From Lolium rigidum (Eukaryota; Streptophyta; Magnoliopsida; Poales; Poaceae): DNA of 64,000 bases. A model generated the notes under the pieces. It had not been told where the DNA came from, did not search any database, and saw nothing but the letters and a program-made list of their open reading frames with translations. Made by a program: the position numbers and the translations under genes. The DNA is taken from the NCBI RefSeq assembly GCF_022539505.1, contig NC_061514.1:39833769-39897768 (forward strand). Reading direction: 5' to 3'. Positions within the stretch are counted from its first letter, which is position 1. Each line of letters opens with the position of its first letter. This document shows, in pieces, positions 10,754 through 20,275 of this stretch.

Positions 10754-11590
10754 GCTCGACTCTCACTCTCTCTCTCTCTCTCTCGCTTGCTAGCTTGGTG
10801 CCTTTTTTTCTTCTTCTATTTTCTCTCTTGTTGTCTATCTCTTTTCAGAAGCTCTCTCTTACTGGCAGTGGCTGGGATACTGTCCCTTGTAAGTGTACTG
10901 GTTCATGTACTGCTTCTATTTCATAGCCTTCACATTCACCCTTCTTTATTTTCAAGAAGGAATAAGCTTTTTGTCCTTAATCATCACCTCCTCACTGCAT
11001 ATTCAAAAAATAATCTGTAAACAACAATTTCCATCACCTTGCTGGTTTGAACTTTCCCCAATTTAGATGCAAAATTCAGAGCTAAGAAGACAAGAAAAAG
11101 TAAAACTAAAATACAAAATTACCTTAGGGACAGGAATAGGACCTTGCACAACCTCCATCAGTGGTGGATCTAGAAGTAGAGGAGGAGCAAAAGAGCTACC
11201 AGGTAGGCCGACCGCGCCACTGCCAGGAGCCTCGACTTCGGCTGCTGGCTGCTGCTCACCGCGGACGGCGCCGGCGACCAACCTGAGCTGCCAGCACGGA
11301 CGAGATGAGTTCTACCGGCCACCCGCCGCCACCAACCGGCCACCCCGCGGTGCTACTGCTCGGACGAGATGGGGATTGATGATTGGGGGAGAGGAGACGA
11401 GAACAGTTTGACTTGGAAGAGACGAGATCGTACTCTGCTCGTGTCTCTCGTTAAGAATAATTCTTAATGTGACTGACTAAAGGGCCCTTATTTATCTGTA
11501 TATTACGTACCAATATAAAAAGACCAGTCAGTCATCAGTAAGTTGCTAAACCAGTCATCCCCGCTTAATCGAATCGGTCGCTAAATATTA
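10754..11590. other. Upstream region of the NLR gene
   Basis: This is the presumed promoter and 5' leader of the minus-strand NLR gene. A CT microsatellite (about 10761-10784) lies within 10-30 bp of the start codon and would be GA-rich in the transcript leader. I see no convincing TATA box or other gene. Small open frames at 11063-11411 have no recognisable homology. Confidence 0.45.
10761..10784. repeat. CT microsatellite
   Basis: A run of about 24 bases of tctc units with one interruption, just upstream of the NLR start codon; it reads (GA)n on the coding strand. Confidence 0.8.
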
Positions 11591-11593
11591 TCA

Positions 11594-11666
11594 CTCCGTT
11601 CCAAATTATAAGCCGTTTTAGCAAATTAAATTAGTTTGCTAAAACGGATTATAATATGAAACGGAG
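11594..11666. mobile_element. Stowaway-type MITE (Tc1/mariner)
   Basis: The sequence begins ctccgttccaaattataagc and ends with its near inverse, giving an almost complete hairpin: ccgttttagcaaa is mirrored by tttgctaaaacgg. A TA follows the right end, as expected for a TA target. The size (about 73 bp) and termini are typical of grass Stowaway elements. Confidence 0.85.
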
Positions 11667-11667
11667 G

Positions 11668-12258
11668 TAAATGCAGCTCCCTAATCATCGCATACAGCAC
11701 TGTCGGCCAACCACGCCGATGTCGATGCCTTGCGAGGAAGCGTCATTGCCCTTCGAGGAGACGCTGTGGCCCAGCCATGACCTCTTGGCCGCACACTGCG
11801 AGGAGAAGTCGCCACCCTACGAGGAGACCCGCCGCCTAGCCACACGCTGGTAGGAGACACCGGCTGCCGCCACCGCCCCTACCTCCGCTCTCTTGGACAC
11901 GCCGCCACCCACACTGCCCCTACCTCCGACCAGCGTGGGAGGCAAGGAGACACCGCCCCAACCGTTCGTGTCGAAGGTTTTCTTCATTCTCAATTGCTGC
12001 CCCTACCAGTGGCGGAGGTTGGGCTGAAAGAATGGGGGGAGGGGGGGCAAATGGGCTAAAAAGGCCAGCACTAGTCTACTTTTTCTCAGATCTGAGGGAA
12101 GATAGACCTAAGGTATATAGCTTTCAATTGACGGCAAATACAATAAGACTTCCTGCAAACGGGTACATGTTAGTATGATTATTGTTATAGCATCTCTAAC
12201 CATCCCATATAATCATTTATAGGAGTAAAATTTTGGCTTACTTTCCTAACCGATTCCT
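11668..12258. other. Intergenic, nothing recognised
   Basis: A GC-rich stretch with an open frame of 60 codons (11671-11853) of no recognisable family, then a G-rich and an AT-rich part. No supported feature. Confidence 0.4.
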
Positions 12259-13484
12259 TAGGGCGTGTTTGGTAGCCTGGGTCTCATTTGGGGTTGAGTG
12301 GGGGAGGCCCTAAAACGTGTTGCACCTTGCAAACGGGCCACGTGCCAACTTTGACCAGTTGGTACTGTTGTGGATATACTTCATGCGTATGCCAACGACG
12401 TGGTCTAGATCCGGCAAGGCCGGGTGGCCCACAGATCGTGGTGGTGGCTTATGGTCCATTGGGCGGCCTAATATTGTTGATAGAAGATGGAGGAAGTCCA
12501 GCCTAGGAACAGGAGCCGAATCCCACCCGACCTACACCGGGAGTTGGATCCACGAAGGCCCATGAAGTGTCCAGATCCATGACGACAAATTAGATGTAGG
12601 TGGATCCTTGACGTGCACGGCCCATCAGGGTACTCCTGTAGGTACTCCTAATTATGCAAACGCAATGACAATTATGTCTAGGCATAGGAAGGGTGATCAC
12701 CACAGCATGACAATGACAAGCATGTGAATGACATGCTTTGGCAATGAGTTCATAGCCGATGCGGCACTTCAAGTACAACGGGCAGCGTCGCGGCCGCCGC
12801 TGAAGAAGGTGCAACTGCCGAGGATTGCCCCGCTCGTGGCATAGTGTGCCACGGGAATGGGACGAACCCCGTCGGCACCTCCATCTCCCTTCTTGAGCCT
12901 GTTGCACCCGCCGCCATGAATGTTGCTCTAGTCGTCGGAAACCCTAGGTGGGGGTTTTCTGACCCCATCGTGGGATCCAATGGTCGAATCCTGGCGGCGG
13001 CCGGTCCGCGTCCCCATCATCCTCTCGGAGATGAGGACGACTGATTTAACACCGGCACGGGTGAATCGGCGCCACCGCATCACGGAGGCCACCGGCCTCG
13101 TACTCGCAGATGATCCGCGCGCGGTCAGAGACCCGCCGGGGTGAGCTTCGTCGCGGGAGCCATCGGCGGATCGGGCGAGTGAGGGGGAGGAGGAGGCGAG
13201 GAGGCATGGAAGGGCAGTTGATGGGGCGCGGTCCGGTGTCAGTGAGAGCGAGTGAGGGAGAGAGGGCGGTGGAGACCGGCGCACGCGAGTAATTGTCGCG
13301 TCTCCCGCGTTTCTCCACGCGTGCAACAGTTGCACAAGCGCGTGCACGTTTCCACGACAACAGGCCAACTCCATAGAAATGGCCTATTCGGCCATTCCTC
13401 CTCAACGTTGTTTTAAGAATCGTGCTATGCAACAACGCGGTGAAGCCGAGAAAGGGGAGGGCATGCTACCAAACCTGTCCCTAT
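12259..13484. mobile_element. Possible non-autonomous DNA transposon
   Basis: The left edge reads gggcgtgtttggtagcctgg and the right edge contains the partial inverse gcatgctaccaaacctg, like the TTTGGTxGC-type termini common in grass hAT and MULE relics. The inverted match is imperfect and I found no target duplication. The interior is GC-rich with no recognisable transposase. Confidence 0.3.
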
Positions 13485-13834
13485 ATTTAGACTCGACCGC
13501 GCGGCACTCCTTTATATTTACTCGACCGAGCGACGGATGAGTATAATTATTTTTTCTTTCTTCACCGCCCACTGATCACCTCCCCAACCACCTCTCCTAC
13601 CTCGTCGGCGCCTCTCCGCAAACCCTAGCCCCCCTGGAAATGTGTTTCTTCTGCGCTCTTTCGCTGCCGTGCATAGGCTGATCTAGCACATCAATGAATC
13701 ATGGGTTCGTGATTTGACGAAGTCAAACAACGTACAGGATAATGTTATTCATAACGCAGGTTCATCCATTTCTTTCTTGCCCAATTCCTTTCGACTAACT
13801 TCAAATGCGAAGAAACAAAATTCACTTTAAATAT
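13485..13834. other. Likely former 3' flank of the nuclease gene
   Basis: No gene seen. The last bases (13823-13832, cactttaaat) nearly match the bases around the nuclease stop codon at 19232-19241. This suggests that the sequence to the left was once directly continuous with the 3' end of the nuclease gene, before the SINE inserted. Confidence 0.45.
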
Positions 13835-13932
13835 GAGAACCAATCTGTGGTTGGATGGTTAGAAGGGCGGTGGCACCCCAAGCCCGTCATAGTTCAAATC
13901 TCAGATTTGAGACTTTGGTGTCTCATAAAGAC

Positions 13933-15104
13933 TGTTGGCGTCAGAAACCCACCGGCGGGCAGCGACTGGCCAACACGGTAGAGCCGGGAATGACTAGGGC
14001 TGCGGCTGGCCCCAGTCCCTCAGAGCGACGGCCCGCAAAGCCTCCCCGGTCGCGCGCCGATCGTCGGGTCGCAAGGGCGTGCCACCGACCTATACCTGGT
14101 CGGGAAGGTGTGGATGATGCCTCGCTTAGTTTCCTGCAGGGCACACACGTACACGTTAAATACGAGCCTCGATCGGCTCTCAGGTTGTCCTGTAAATCGG
14201 CTCAGGGAGCCGATTCACCCATGATTCGTCCAAGGTGGCCGAATATATGGTGGTCCCGCTTGATCAACATAAAGCGTATGAGATCCACGACGATCTAGGG
14301 TTTTCACCGCATAATCGGATCATCCTACTCACGATTGGGCCTCGCGCTCACGCACGGTAAACGTAAGCCGGCCCTAGACAAGGCCTAAAAACCAACACTA
14401 GGTTGATCCTCGGAACGTCCTGTCTAGGGGCAGCAAACTACACCCCGCATGCCGCTGGATCCTCCAACCCTTTGTAAGGCCTAACTATTGCGAGATATTA
14501 AACTAATCCTTGATGAATCAAGGATCGACCATAACGGATCAGATCTACTAAACACGGACCAAGCGGGGTGCCGCCCTGCACCCATGATGAGGCACAAGGA
14601 CGGCTAGACGCGCAAGGGTTGCACTACGCGAGCATATGATGCTAAGAACGATGCTAACCCTAACGCGTCTATGATAACTACGTTGCTCGCCATCAAAAAC
14701 GCTTCGATGACGAGCAACGCATGAACAACTAGGCAGAGCTTGTGCTGCCTAGATCGCGAGATGCGATCTAGGCGAGCATGATGCTTACCGGAGGAACCCT
14801 CGAGACGAAGGAGTTGGCGATGCGCCGAGATTGGTTTGTGTTGAACGTTGGTTGTTGTTTATTCCATAAACCCTAGATACATATTTATAGTCCAGGGGAC
14901 TTTCTAATGCGGTCGTGCGCTAAACCGTGCACGGGTAAAACTCTAACTTCTAAACTAAGACGCGATCTAATATGTTACAGATACATGGGCGGTTTAGCCC
15001 AACTTGGTAAACAAGGCCGATTCACGTATTTCCTTCCATGTATAATCTTCACGTCCATCTTGATCGCGGCCCACCTCTGACTTGGCCAAATTCTGGTGAT
15101 AACA
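13933..15104 (-). repeat. 3' LTR of the gypsy element
   Basis: Starts tgttggcgtcagaaaccc and ends tctggtgataaca on the plus strand. Because the element reads on the minus strand this is its downstream LTR. Confidence 0.92.
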
Positions 15105-15375
15105 CATGCCCCCCTGGTTTTGGAAATGACATTTCCAAAATCATTATGCCTTTCCCGTCGGGTCACGTCATGGCAGAGCAGAACTGTCGCAGTATACTTC
15201 GTGATGACGTCTTGCCTCCTCGCCTTCTCTCGCATGACTTGACGGTTCCGGTACTCGCGCTCTCGAAAGCTGCTTGGGCATTAAATCACTTTGCCCCTTT
15301 TTATTTGGCCACCCTCATAATTCCTTTCTTCATCCCCTTGTCCCACGAGCAGCCATCGGCAAACCATTAGCCGCC

Positions 15376-15837
15376 ATGGATTCTTCCTCTTCCACTGCCT
15401 CCTCTGGCCTGTCCCTCCATTCCTCCTCCTCCAGCGAGTTCGAGCAGGAGGTTGATCTGATGGCCATCTACGACGCCCGCGCCCCAGAATATTGGGACGC
15501 GCGGGACTGGGACTTCTCCAATGAGTCAGAAGAAGACGAACCCCTCACCGATGGGGAAGAGGACCTTCATTTCCTCCTTGACGGAGAGCTGGAAGCGACA
15601 AGTGACGACGACCTCTTCTCCTGGGAAGGGAGCTTCTCCTCCGATGAGGAGGAGGAGAAAGAGGAAGAAGACGAGGATGACCCCCTCGAGGGTTACCCCC
15701 CAGCGAAGCGCCCTCGCATGTGGTGGGACGACGACGACAGCGATGACGAAGAAGAGGATGAAGCCCCCGCAAAGGGCCTCGGGAGCAGCGACGAGGAGCC
15801 CGTCGGCAGCAGCCGCCGATGGGAACTCCGGGGATGA
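15376..15837 (+). CDS. Antisense acidic extra ORF of the gypsy element
   Basis: From ATG 15376 (in context gccgccatgg, close to a Kozak optimum) it encodes 153 residues. The N-terminus is rich in Ser. An aromatic patch (EYWDARDWDF) follows, then long Asp/Glu runs and a short basic motif (PPAKRPRMWW). There is no enzymatic signature. The ORF lies next to the 3' LTR and runs opposite to gag. Extra antisense ORFs at this place are known from Tat/Retand-lineage gypsy elements, which supports a Tat-like assignment. Its function is unknown. Confidence 0.55.
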   Translation: MDSSSSTASSGLSLHSSSSSEFEQEVDLMAIYDARAPEYWDARDWDFSNESEEDEPLTDGEEDLHFLLDGELEATSDDDLFSWEGSFSSDEEEEKEEEDEDDPLEGYPPAKRPRMWWDDDDSDDEEEDEAPAKGLGSSDEEPVGSSRRWELRG

Positions 15838-16189
15838 GGACGAAGGCAGTGACAGCTCGTAGATTAGGATCTATCAGTGTAGGTCTAGTAGTAGTGGCCC
15901 CTCCTTTGTTCTTCCTTTCTTAAGCAATCGGTTCCTTCCTTGTAAGAAATCTAGTCATTAATGGAAAATTCCCCAACTTGACTTCACTGATTCCCTTTTT
16001 TTTTATGCTAACTTAGCCGATTGTCAACTCAATCGTTTTTCTAAATGAACTGATTTCCACACATCGTTCCCCATCCTTTTGGCATCGGAATGATTGTGAG
16101 CTTGGTCAGTGCTCAACAAGCTTGTATCCGCGAAACCAGCCGATGACCATGTAATCGGCTTCTCCAACAGAGCATCCAGGAGGCCAGCT

Positions 16190-16790
16190 GCTCCCCGAGC
16201 CTCGACCCAGGTGAGAACCATGATGGGGGTCCGCAATTCAGACAAACAGTCACAGGTATGATCACGCCTGGAAGAGACATTGCGCGGGGCCAACCAGCCG
16301 ATCATCCTTCTCCCACTGTCAGGTGCCCCCCGAGCCTTTGATCAAGGCGAGCATGAGAGCGTATCACGAGTATCGGGCTACTATCCGCTTCTCGCCCGCG
16401 GATGCAGCATCAACCGATTCTCGACCCAATCGGTCGTTTAACAACGAGAGGACCTTCAAAGAGTATTGCCCCCCGAGCTTCTTCAGCTTTCATCCATGTA
16501 GCAGAAAAAACTTCTATCCAAAGGGCCGATGCAGTCAACCTCCCCCTTGAACTAAGAAGCCCCCAGACGGGGTGGCTCTAACGGACTAAAAGTAGCCCTG
16601 GATGCCCATTTGCAACAGCTGTATTCCTTGAGTCGATGTCTGCGCATCGGCTGTGCTAAAATTTTTTTGAATTTTTATTTTTTTTTTAGGCCGATTTGTG
16701 TATCGGCCCCCATATTTGATAGTACTATCTCGTATCCTCATGTTTTATCCACCTAGGTGCCCCCCCGAGCCGATTCTGTCAAGAGAATTG
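16190..16790. repeat. Spacer with recurring ccccccgagc motifs
   Basis: The non-coding spacer of the gypsy element repeats the motif gccccccgagc several times (near 16191, 16326, 16470 and 16763), each followed by different sequence and often by atcggct. The copies are dispersed, not a regular tandem array. Confidence 0.5.
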
Positions 16791-16990
16791 ATGGTATCGG
16801 CTCTTCAGCAGTCCTCGTTGGGTCGAACGTTGATCCCGTGCAAAATAGGTGGTGAGGATAATTTTGGCCGATTGCTGGAATCGGCCTCCACGTTGCTTGC
16901 TCGGTGAAGGTTTAGTAATATCCCTTCAACAGTTTCGGAGGGCCGATCGCAAGGATCAGCCTCGCCACGTTGCTTATTGACGTAGTCTTG

Positions 16991-17778
16991 CTACTCGTCC
17001 ATGTTGGCGGATAAAACCAGCCCAATCTCTGACTTTAGCATGTTGGTGTGCTTGCTGTTATCCATGTCGGGTGCGCTGTGTAATCGTGGAGCACCACACC
17101 CCGCCGGACGAATGAACACCATGTTTGTGCCAGCCGATGTGTCATCATCGGCTCTCTTTTGCTTGGGGCGCCACTCTTTTCTTTGCGGTAGCCCCTCCTC
17201 ATCCAGGGTCCTCTGGACTTTCGCAGCCCGATCAGGCCGCGCTTTCCTCAGCGTATGCAAGTACATCCTTTCAGCTTCCTCCAGACCGCGCAATCGCTGA
17301 ACCCTGCGTTTTTGTGTATGGCTGAGACCGTCAGGGCACCACCTTGGACGGTGGCACCTGTCTTCTTCGTATTCCCCTTCGTCTTCTGAATCATCGAGAT
17401 CTTCCAACGGAGGGGTCTCAGCCCGTCTGTTTTGTGGTGGGAGAGGCCCTAAGCGCTCGAACACAGATACGTTGGCTGTCTCCTTCTTCTTCCGGTTGCA
17501 TTCTGGGCAGTTGCCGATTGTTGGTAATCGGCTCATTCCTGAATCCCAGCAGTGTATCGAAGAAGGGGCAATGCCAATGCCTCGTCCGTATCGTCCCGCT
17601 CCCTGCCATGGCGCTCCTGTCGCTCCTCGTCATGATTATACCGGTGATGTCTTTCGTCGTTTCCGGTCGGACGACCTCTTTCATCATTGTTGTTGTATCG
17701 CCGGCGTTGGTCATATCGACTAACATACTTGTTGAGGAGGTGATCAGAGAGGGGTCGTTGGTATCTTATGTTCTTCAC
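16991..17778 (-). pseudogene. gag remnant of the gypsy element
   Basis: Two overlapping minus-strand frames (17778-17533 and 17536-16991) encode an Arg/Asp/Glu-rich stretch, a CPECN cysteine pair, then VFERLGPLPPQ, RPRWCPDGLSHTQKRRVQRL and WRPKQK. This order is typical of the C-terminal half of gag in grass gypsy elements. A frame change near 17535 and the missing N-terminus and pol show that it is defective. It begins close to the 5' LTR at 17845, as gag should. Confidence 0.7.
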
Positions 17779-17844
17779 TTCCCCCTCTGTGACGTAGCGC
17801 TTGCCATCTGTGACGTAGCGCGTCCCACCGAGCGTGCCAGAATG

Positions 17845-19013
17845 TGTTGGCGTCAGAAACCCACCGGCGGGCAGCGACTGGCCAACACGGTAGAGCCGGG
17901 AATGACTAGGGCTGCGGCTGGCCCCAGTCCCTCAGAGCGACGGCCCGCAAAGCCTCCCGGTCGCGCGCCGATGCTCGGGTCGCAAGGGCGTGCCACCCGA
18001 CCTATACCTGGTCGGGAAGGTGTGGATGATGCCTCGCTTAGTTTCCTGCAGGGCACACACGTACACGTTAAATACGAGCCTCGATCGGCTCTCGAGTTGT
18101 CTCAGTAAATCGGCTCGTGGAGCCGATTCACCCATGATTCGTCCAAGGTGGCCGAATATATGGTGGTCCCGCTTGATCAACATAAAGCGTATGAGATCCA
18201 CGACGATCTAGGGTTTTCACCGCATAATCGGATCATCCTACTCACGATTGGGCCTCGCGCTCACGCACGGTAAACGTAAGCCAGCCCTAGACAAGGCCTA
18301 AAAACCAACACTAGGTTGATCCTCGGAACGTCCCGTCTAGGGGCAGCAAACTACACCCTCGCATGCCGCTGGATCCTCCAACCCTTTGTAAGGCCTAACT
18401 ATTGCGGATATTAAACTAATCCTTGATGAATCAAGGATCGACCATAACGGATCAGATCTACTAAACACGGACCAAGCGGGGTGCCGCCCTGCACCCATGA
18501 TGAGGCACAAGGACGGCTAGACGCGCAAGGGTTGCACTACGCGAGCATATGATGCTAAGAACGATGCTAACCCTAACGCGTCTATGATAACTACGTTGCT
18601 CGCCATCAAAAACGCTTCGATACGAGCAACGCATGAACAACTAGGCAGCTTAGTGCTGCCTAGATCGCGAGATGCGATCTAGGCAGCATGATGCTTACCG
18701 GAGGAACCCTCGAGACGAAGGAGTTGGCGATGCGCCGAGATTGGTTTGTGTTGAACGTTGGTTGTTGTTTATTCCATAAACCCTAGATACATATTTATAG
18801 TCCAGGGACTTTCTAATGCGGTCGTGCGCTAAACCGTGCACGGGTAAAACTCTAACTTCTAAACTAAGACGCGATCTAATATGTTACAGATACATGGGCG
18901 GTTTAGCCCAACTTGGTAAACAAGGCCGATTCACGTATTTCCTTCCATGTATAATCTTCACGTCCATCTTGATCGCGGCCCACCTCTGACTTGGCCAAAT
19001 TCTGGTGATAACA
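17845..19013 (-). repeat. 5' LTR of the gypsy element
   Basis: Direct copy of 13933-15104 with a few substitutions and 1-3-base indels; by the minus orientation of gag this is the promoter-bearing LTR. Confidence 0.92.
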
Positions 19014-19235
19014 AAGACAGAATATTCTTCAGCGGGAGGCGACGTTCCCGTCGACAGCGAGGCGTATGTGGTGACTTCGTCAATCTCAAGACCTGCCGGA
19101 TCAGTTCTCAACGCAGTCTCTTGGAGGTGCTCATATGAGTAGGGTGTGAGTGTGTGCGTTCATAGGGGTGAGTATCTGCGCGTATATATGAGCGTCTTTA
19201 ATTGTACTGTGTTTCGCAAAAAAAAAAAAAACACT

Positions 19236-20275
19236 TCAAATGCTCTGCAGCGCGCTGCTATTGTTCCCGCTGAAGATCCGGTTGAGGATGGCCGCCAGCC
19301 TCACACCTCCCTGCGCAATCCTCTTCTGAACAACCGGCAGCGCCTTGAAGAAATACTCATCTGCAGTTCCATTTTGAAACGGATGTCGTCACACTTTTCC
19401 CGAAGGGCAGAACCATAAATTGGTCATCTCTCGGCACCAAGGTGCTTACCTTCCAAGTTGGAGCCTTGCTCAGTACCCACGTACGCCGGGCACGACAGCT
19501 CCGCGCTCTCCTCGGCGAACCTGCATTCACTCCCAGCCGTCAGTCTTTCAAGATTCAGTTTCAACTGCAGTTTGCATTGTATCGTGATAAACTTACTTGT
19601 CAGCACAACTGGAACTGGTTGCTCGACTTGGGCACGCCTCCCACTTGTTCTTTTCAACCACCTGCAGTCCTGCACGAGAAAAACAACTCAGTAAAAAGAT
19701 CTAAGGCTAGACCTGACGCCTAAACTGATATGCATGCAGTTGGGGGCATGCAGAAGTACTTACAGTAAGGTTGCGCTTGATGGCGCCGATCATGGTGCTC
19801 AGGTCATCCTTGTAGAACCTGTTCATGGCCGTTCCGATGACCTTCTCATCCCACACCTGAAACCCATCCATGATCCATCCATGTTAGCAAGGGGGGCATG
19901 AACTAAGATGAATGGATCCAAGCCATTGATTCTGCTACGATGAATTGTAAGTGCTAGGAACCTTGTGGAGGTTGGTCTTGTTCGTATACCAGCTGACGAC
20001 GACGGTATTGCCGCCGAGGTCGGCGATGCGGCCGCAGTGCATGGGCTGGTGGACGTCGCCCACGAAGTGCGCCAGGAACATCAGGCTCTCCGTCCGGTTA
20101 TCTGATTGATATCAAAGATGCACGGGGTTCTCTTGCAGGTACGGAGAAAGACAACTAGTGAATGGTGAATGGGTGAGCTTACATGGACACGAGGAGTCTT
20201 GCAACGCGGCGGTGTAGTTGTTGATGGCTCCGACTACGCACATGTCCTTCTCTCCGTTCGTGCCGTGGCAATCCC
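19236..20275 (-). CDS. Nuclease exons 3-8
   Basis: This block encodes everything from [10 protein letters not shown] to the stop, with five short introns (76-105 bp). It holds the central zinc ligands and several Asn-X-Ser/Thr glycosylation sites (NYT, NRT, NKT, NLT). The stop codon TGA is at 19238-19236, and the SINE poly(A) tract starts five bases downstream of it. Confidence 0.93.

Larger units (their letters stand above)
13933..19013 (-). mobile_element. Gypsy-type LTR retrotransposon, deletion derivative
   Basis: Two direct LTRs of about 1.17 kb (13933-15104 and 17845-19013) are flanked by the 5-bp target duplication aagac (13928-13932 and 19014-19018). Read on the minus strand each LTR starts TGTTATCACC and ends CGCCAACA. 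The gag remnant, the primer-binding zone ttctggcacgctcggtggga just inside 17844, and a purine-rich tract (ccaggggggca) next to 15104 all agree with minus orientation. Protease, reverse transcriptase and integrase are missing from the 2.7-kb interior. The LTRs differ by only a scatter of substitutions and small indels, so the insertion looks fairly recent. It is nested inside the SINE. Confidence 0.93.
13835..19231 (+). mobile_element. Au-type SINE, split by an LTR retrotransposon
   Basis: The SINE head (13835-13932) starts gagaaccaatctgtggttgg with the tRNA-like box A (ggttggatggttag) and a box B-like agttcaaatctc. The body and tail resume at 19014-19231 with the ggcgacgttcccgtcgac block, the ggggtgagta block and a run of A. 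The halves share the 5-bp aagac duplication made by the inserted gypsy element, so the SINE proper is about 315 bp. An imperfect direct repeat (cactttaaat at 13823, cacttcaaat at 19232) flanks it. The right copy overlaps the stop codon of the minus-strand nuclease gene. The order and motifs match the Au SINE of Triticeae as I remember it. Confidence 0.85.

Noticed and set aside
12259..13484. Confident hAT transposon
   Set aside because: The inverted ends match only partly and there is no 8-bp target duplication, so it is listed at low confidence only.
19424..19675. Independent small ORF on the minus strand
   Set aside because: It is a read-through of nuclease exons 6-7 with their intron in the wrong frame; the spliced frame gives the family sequence.
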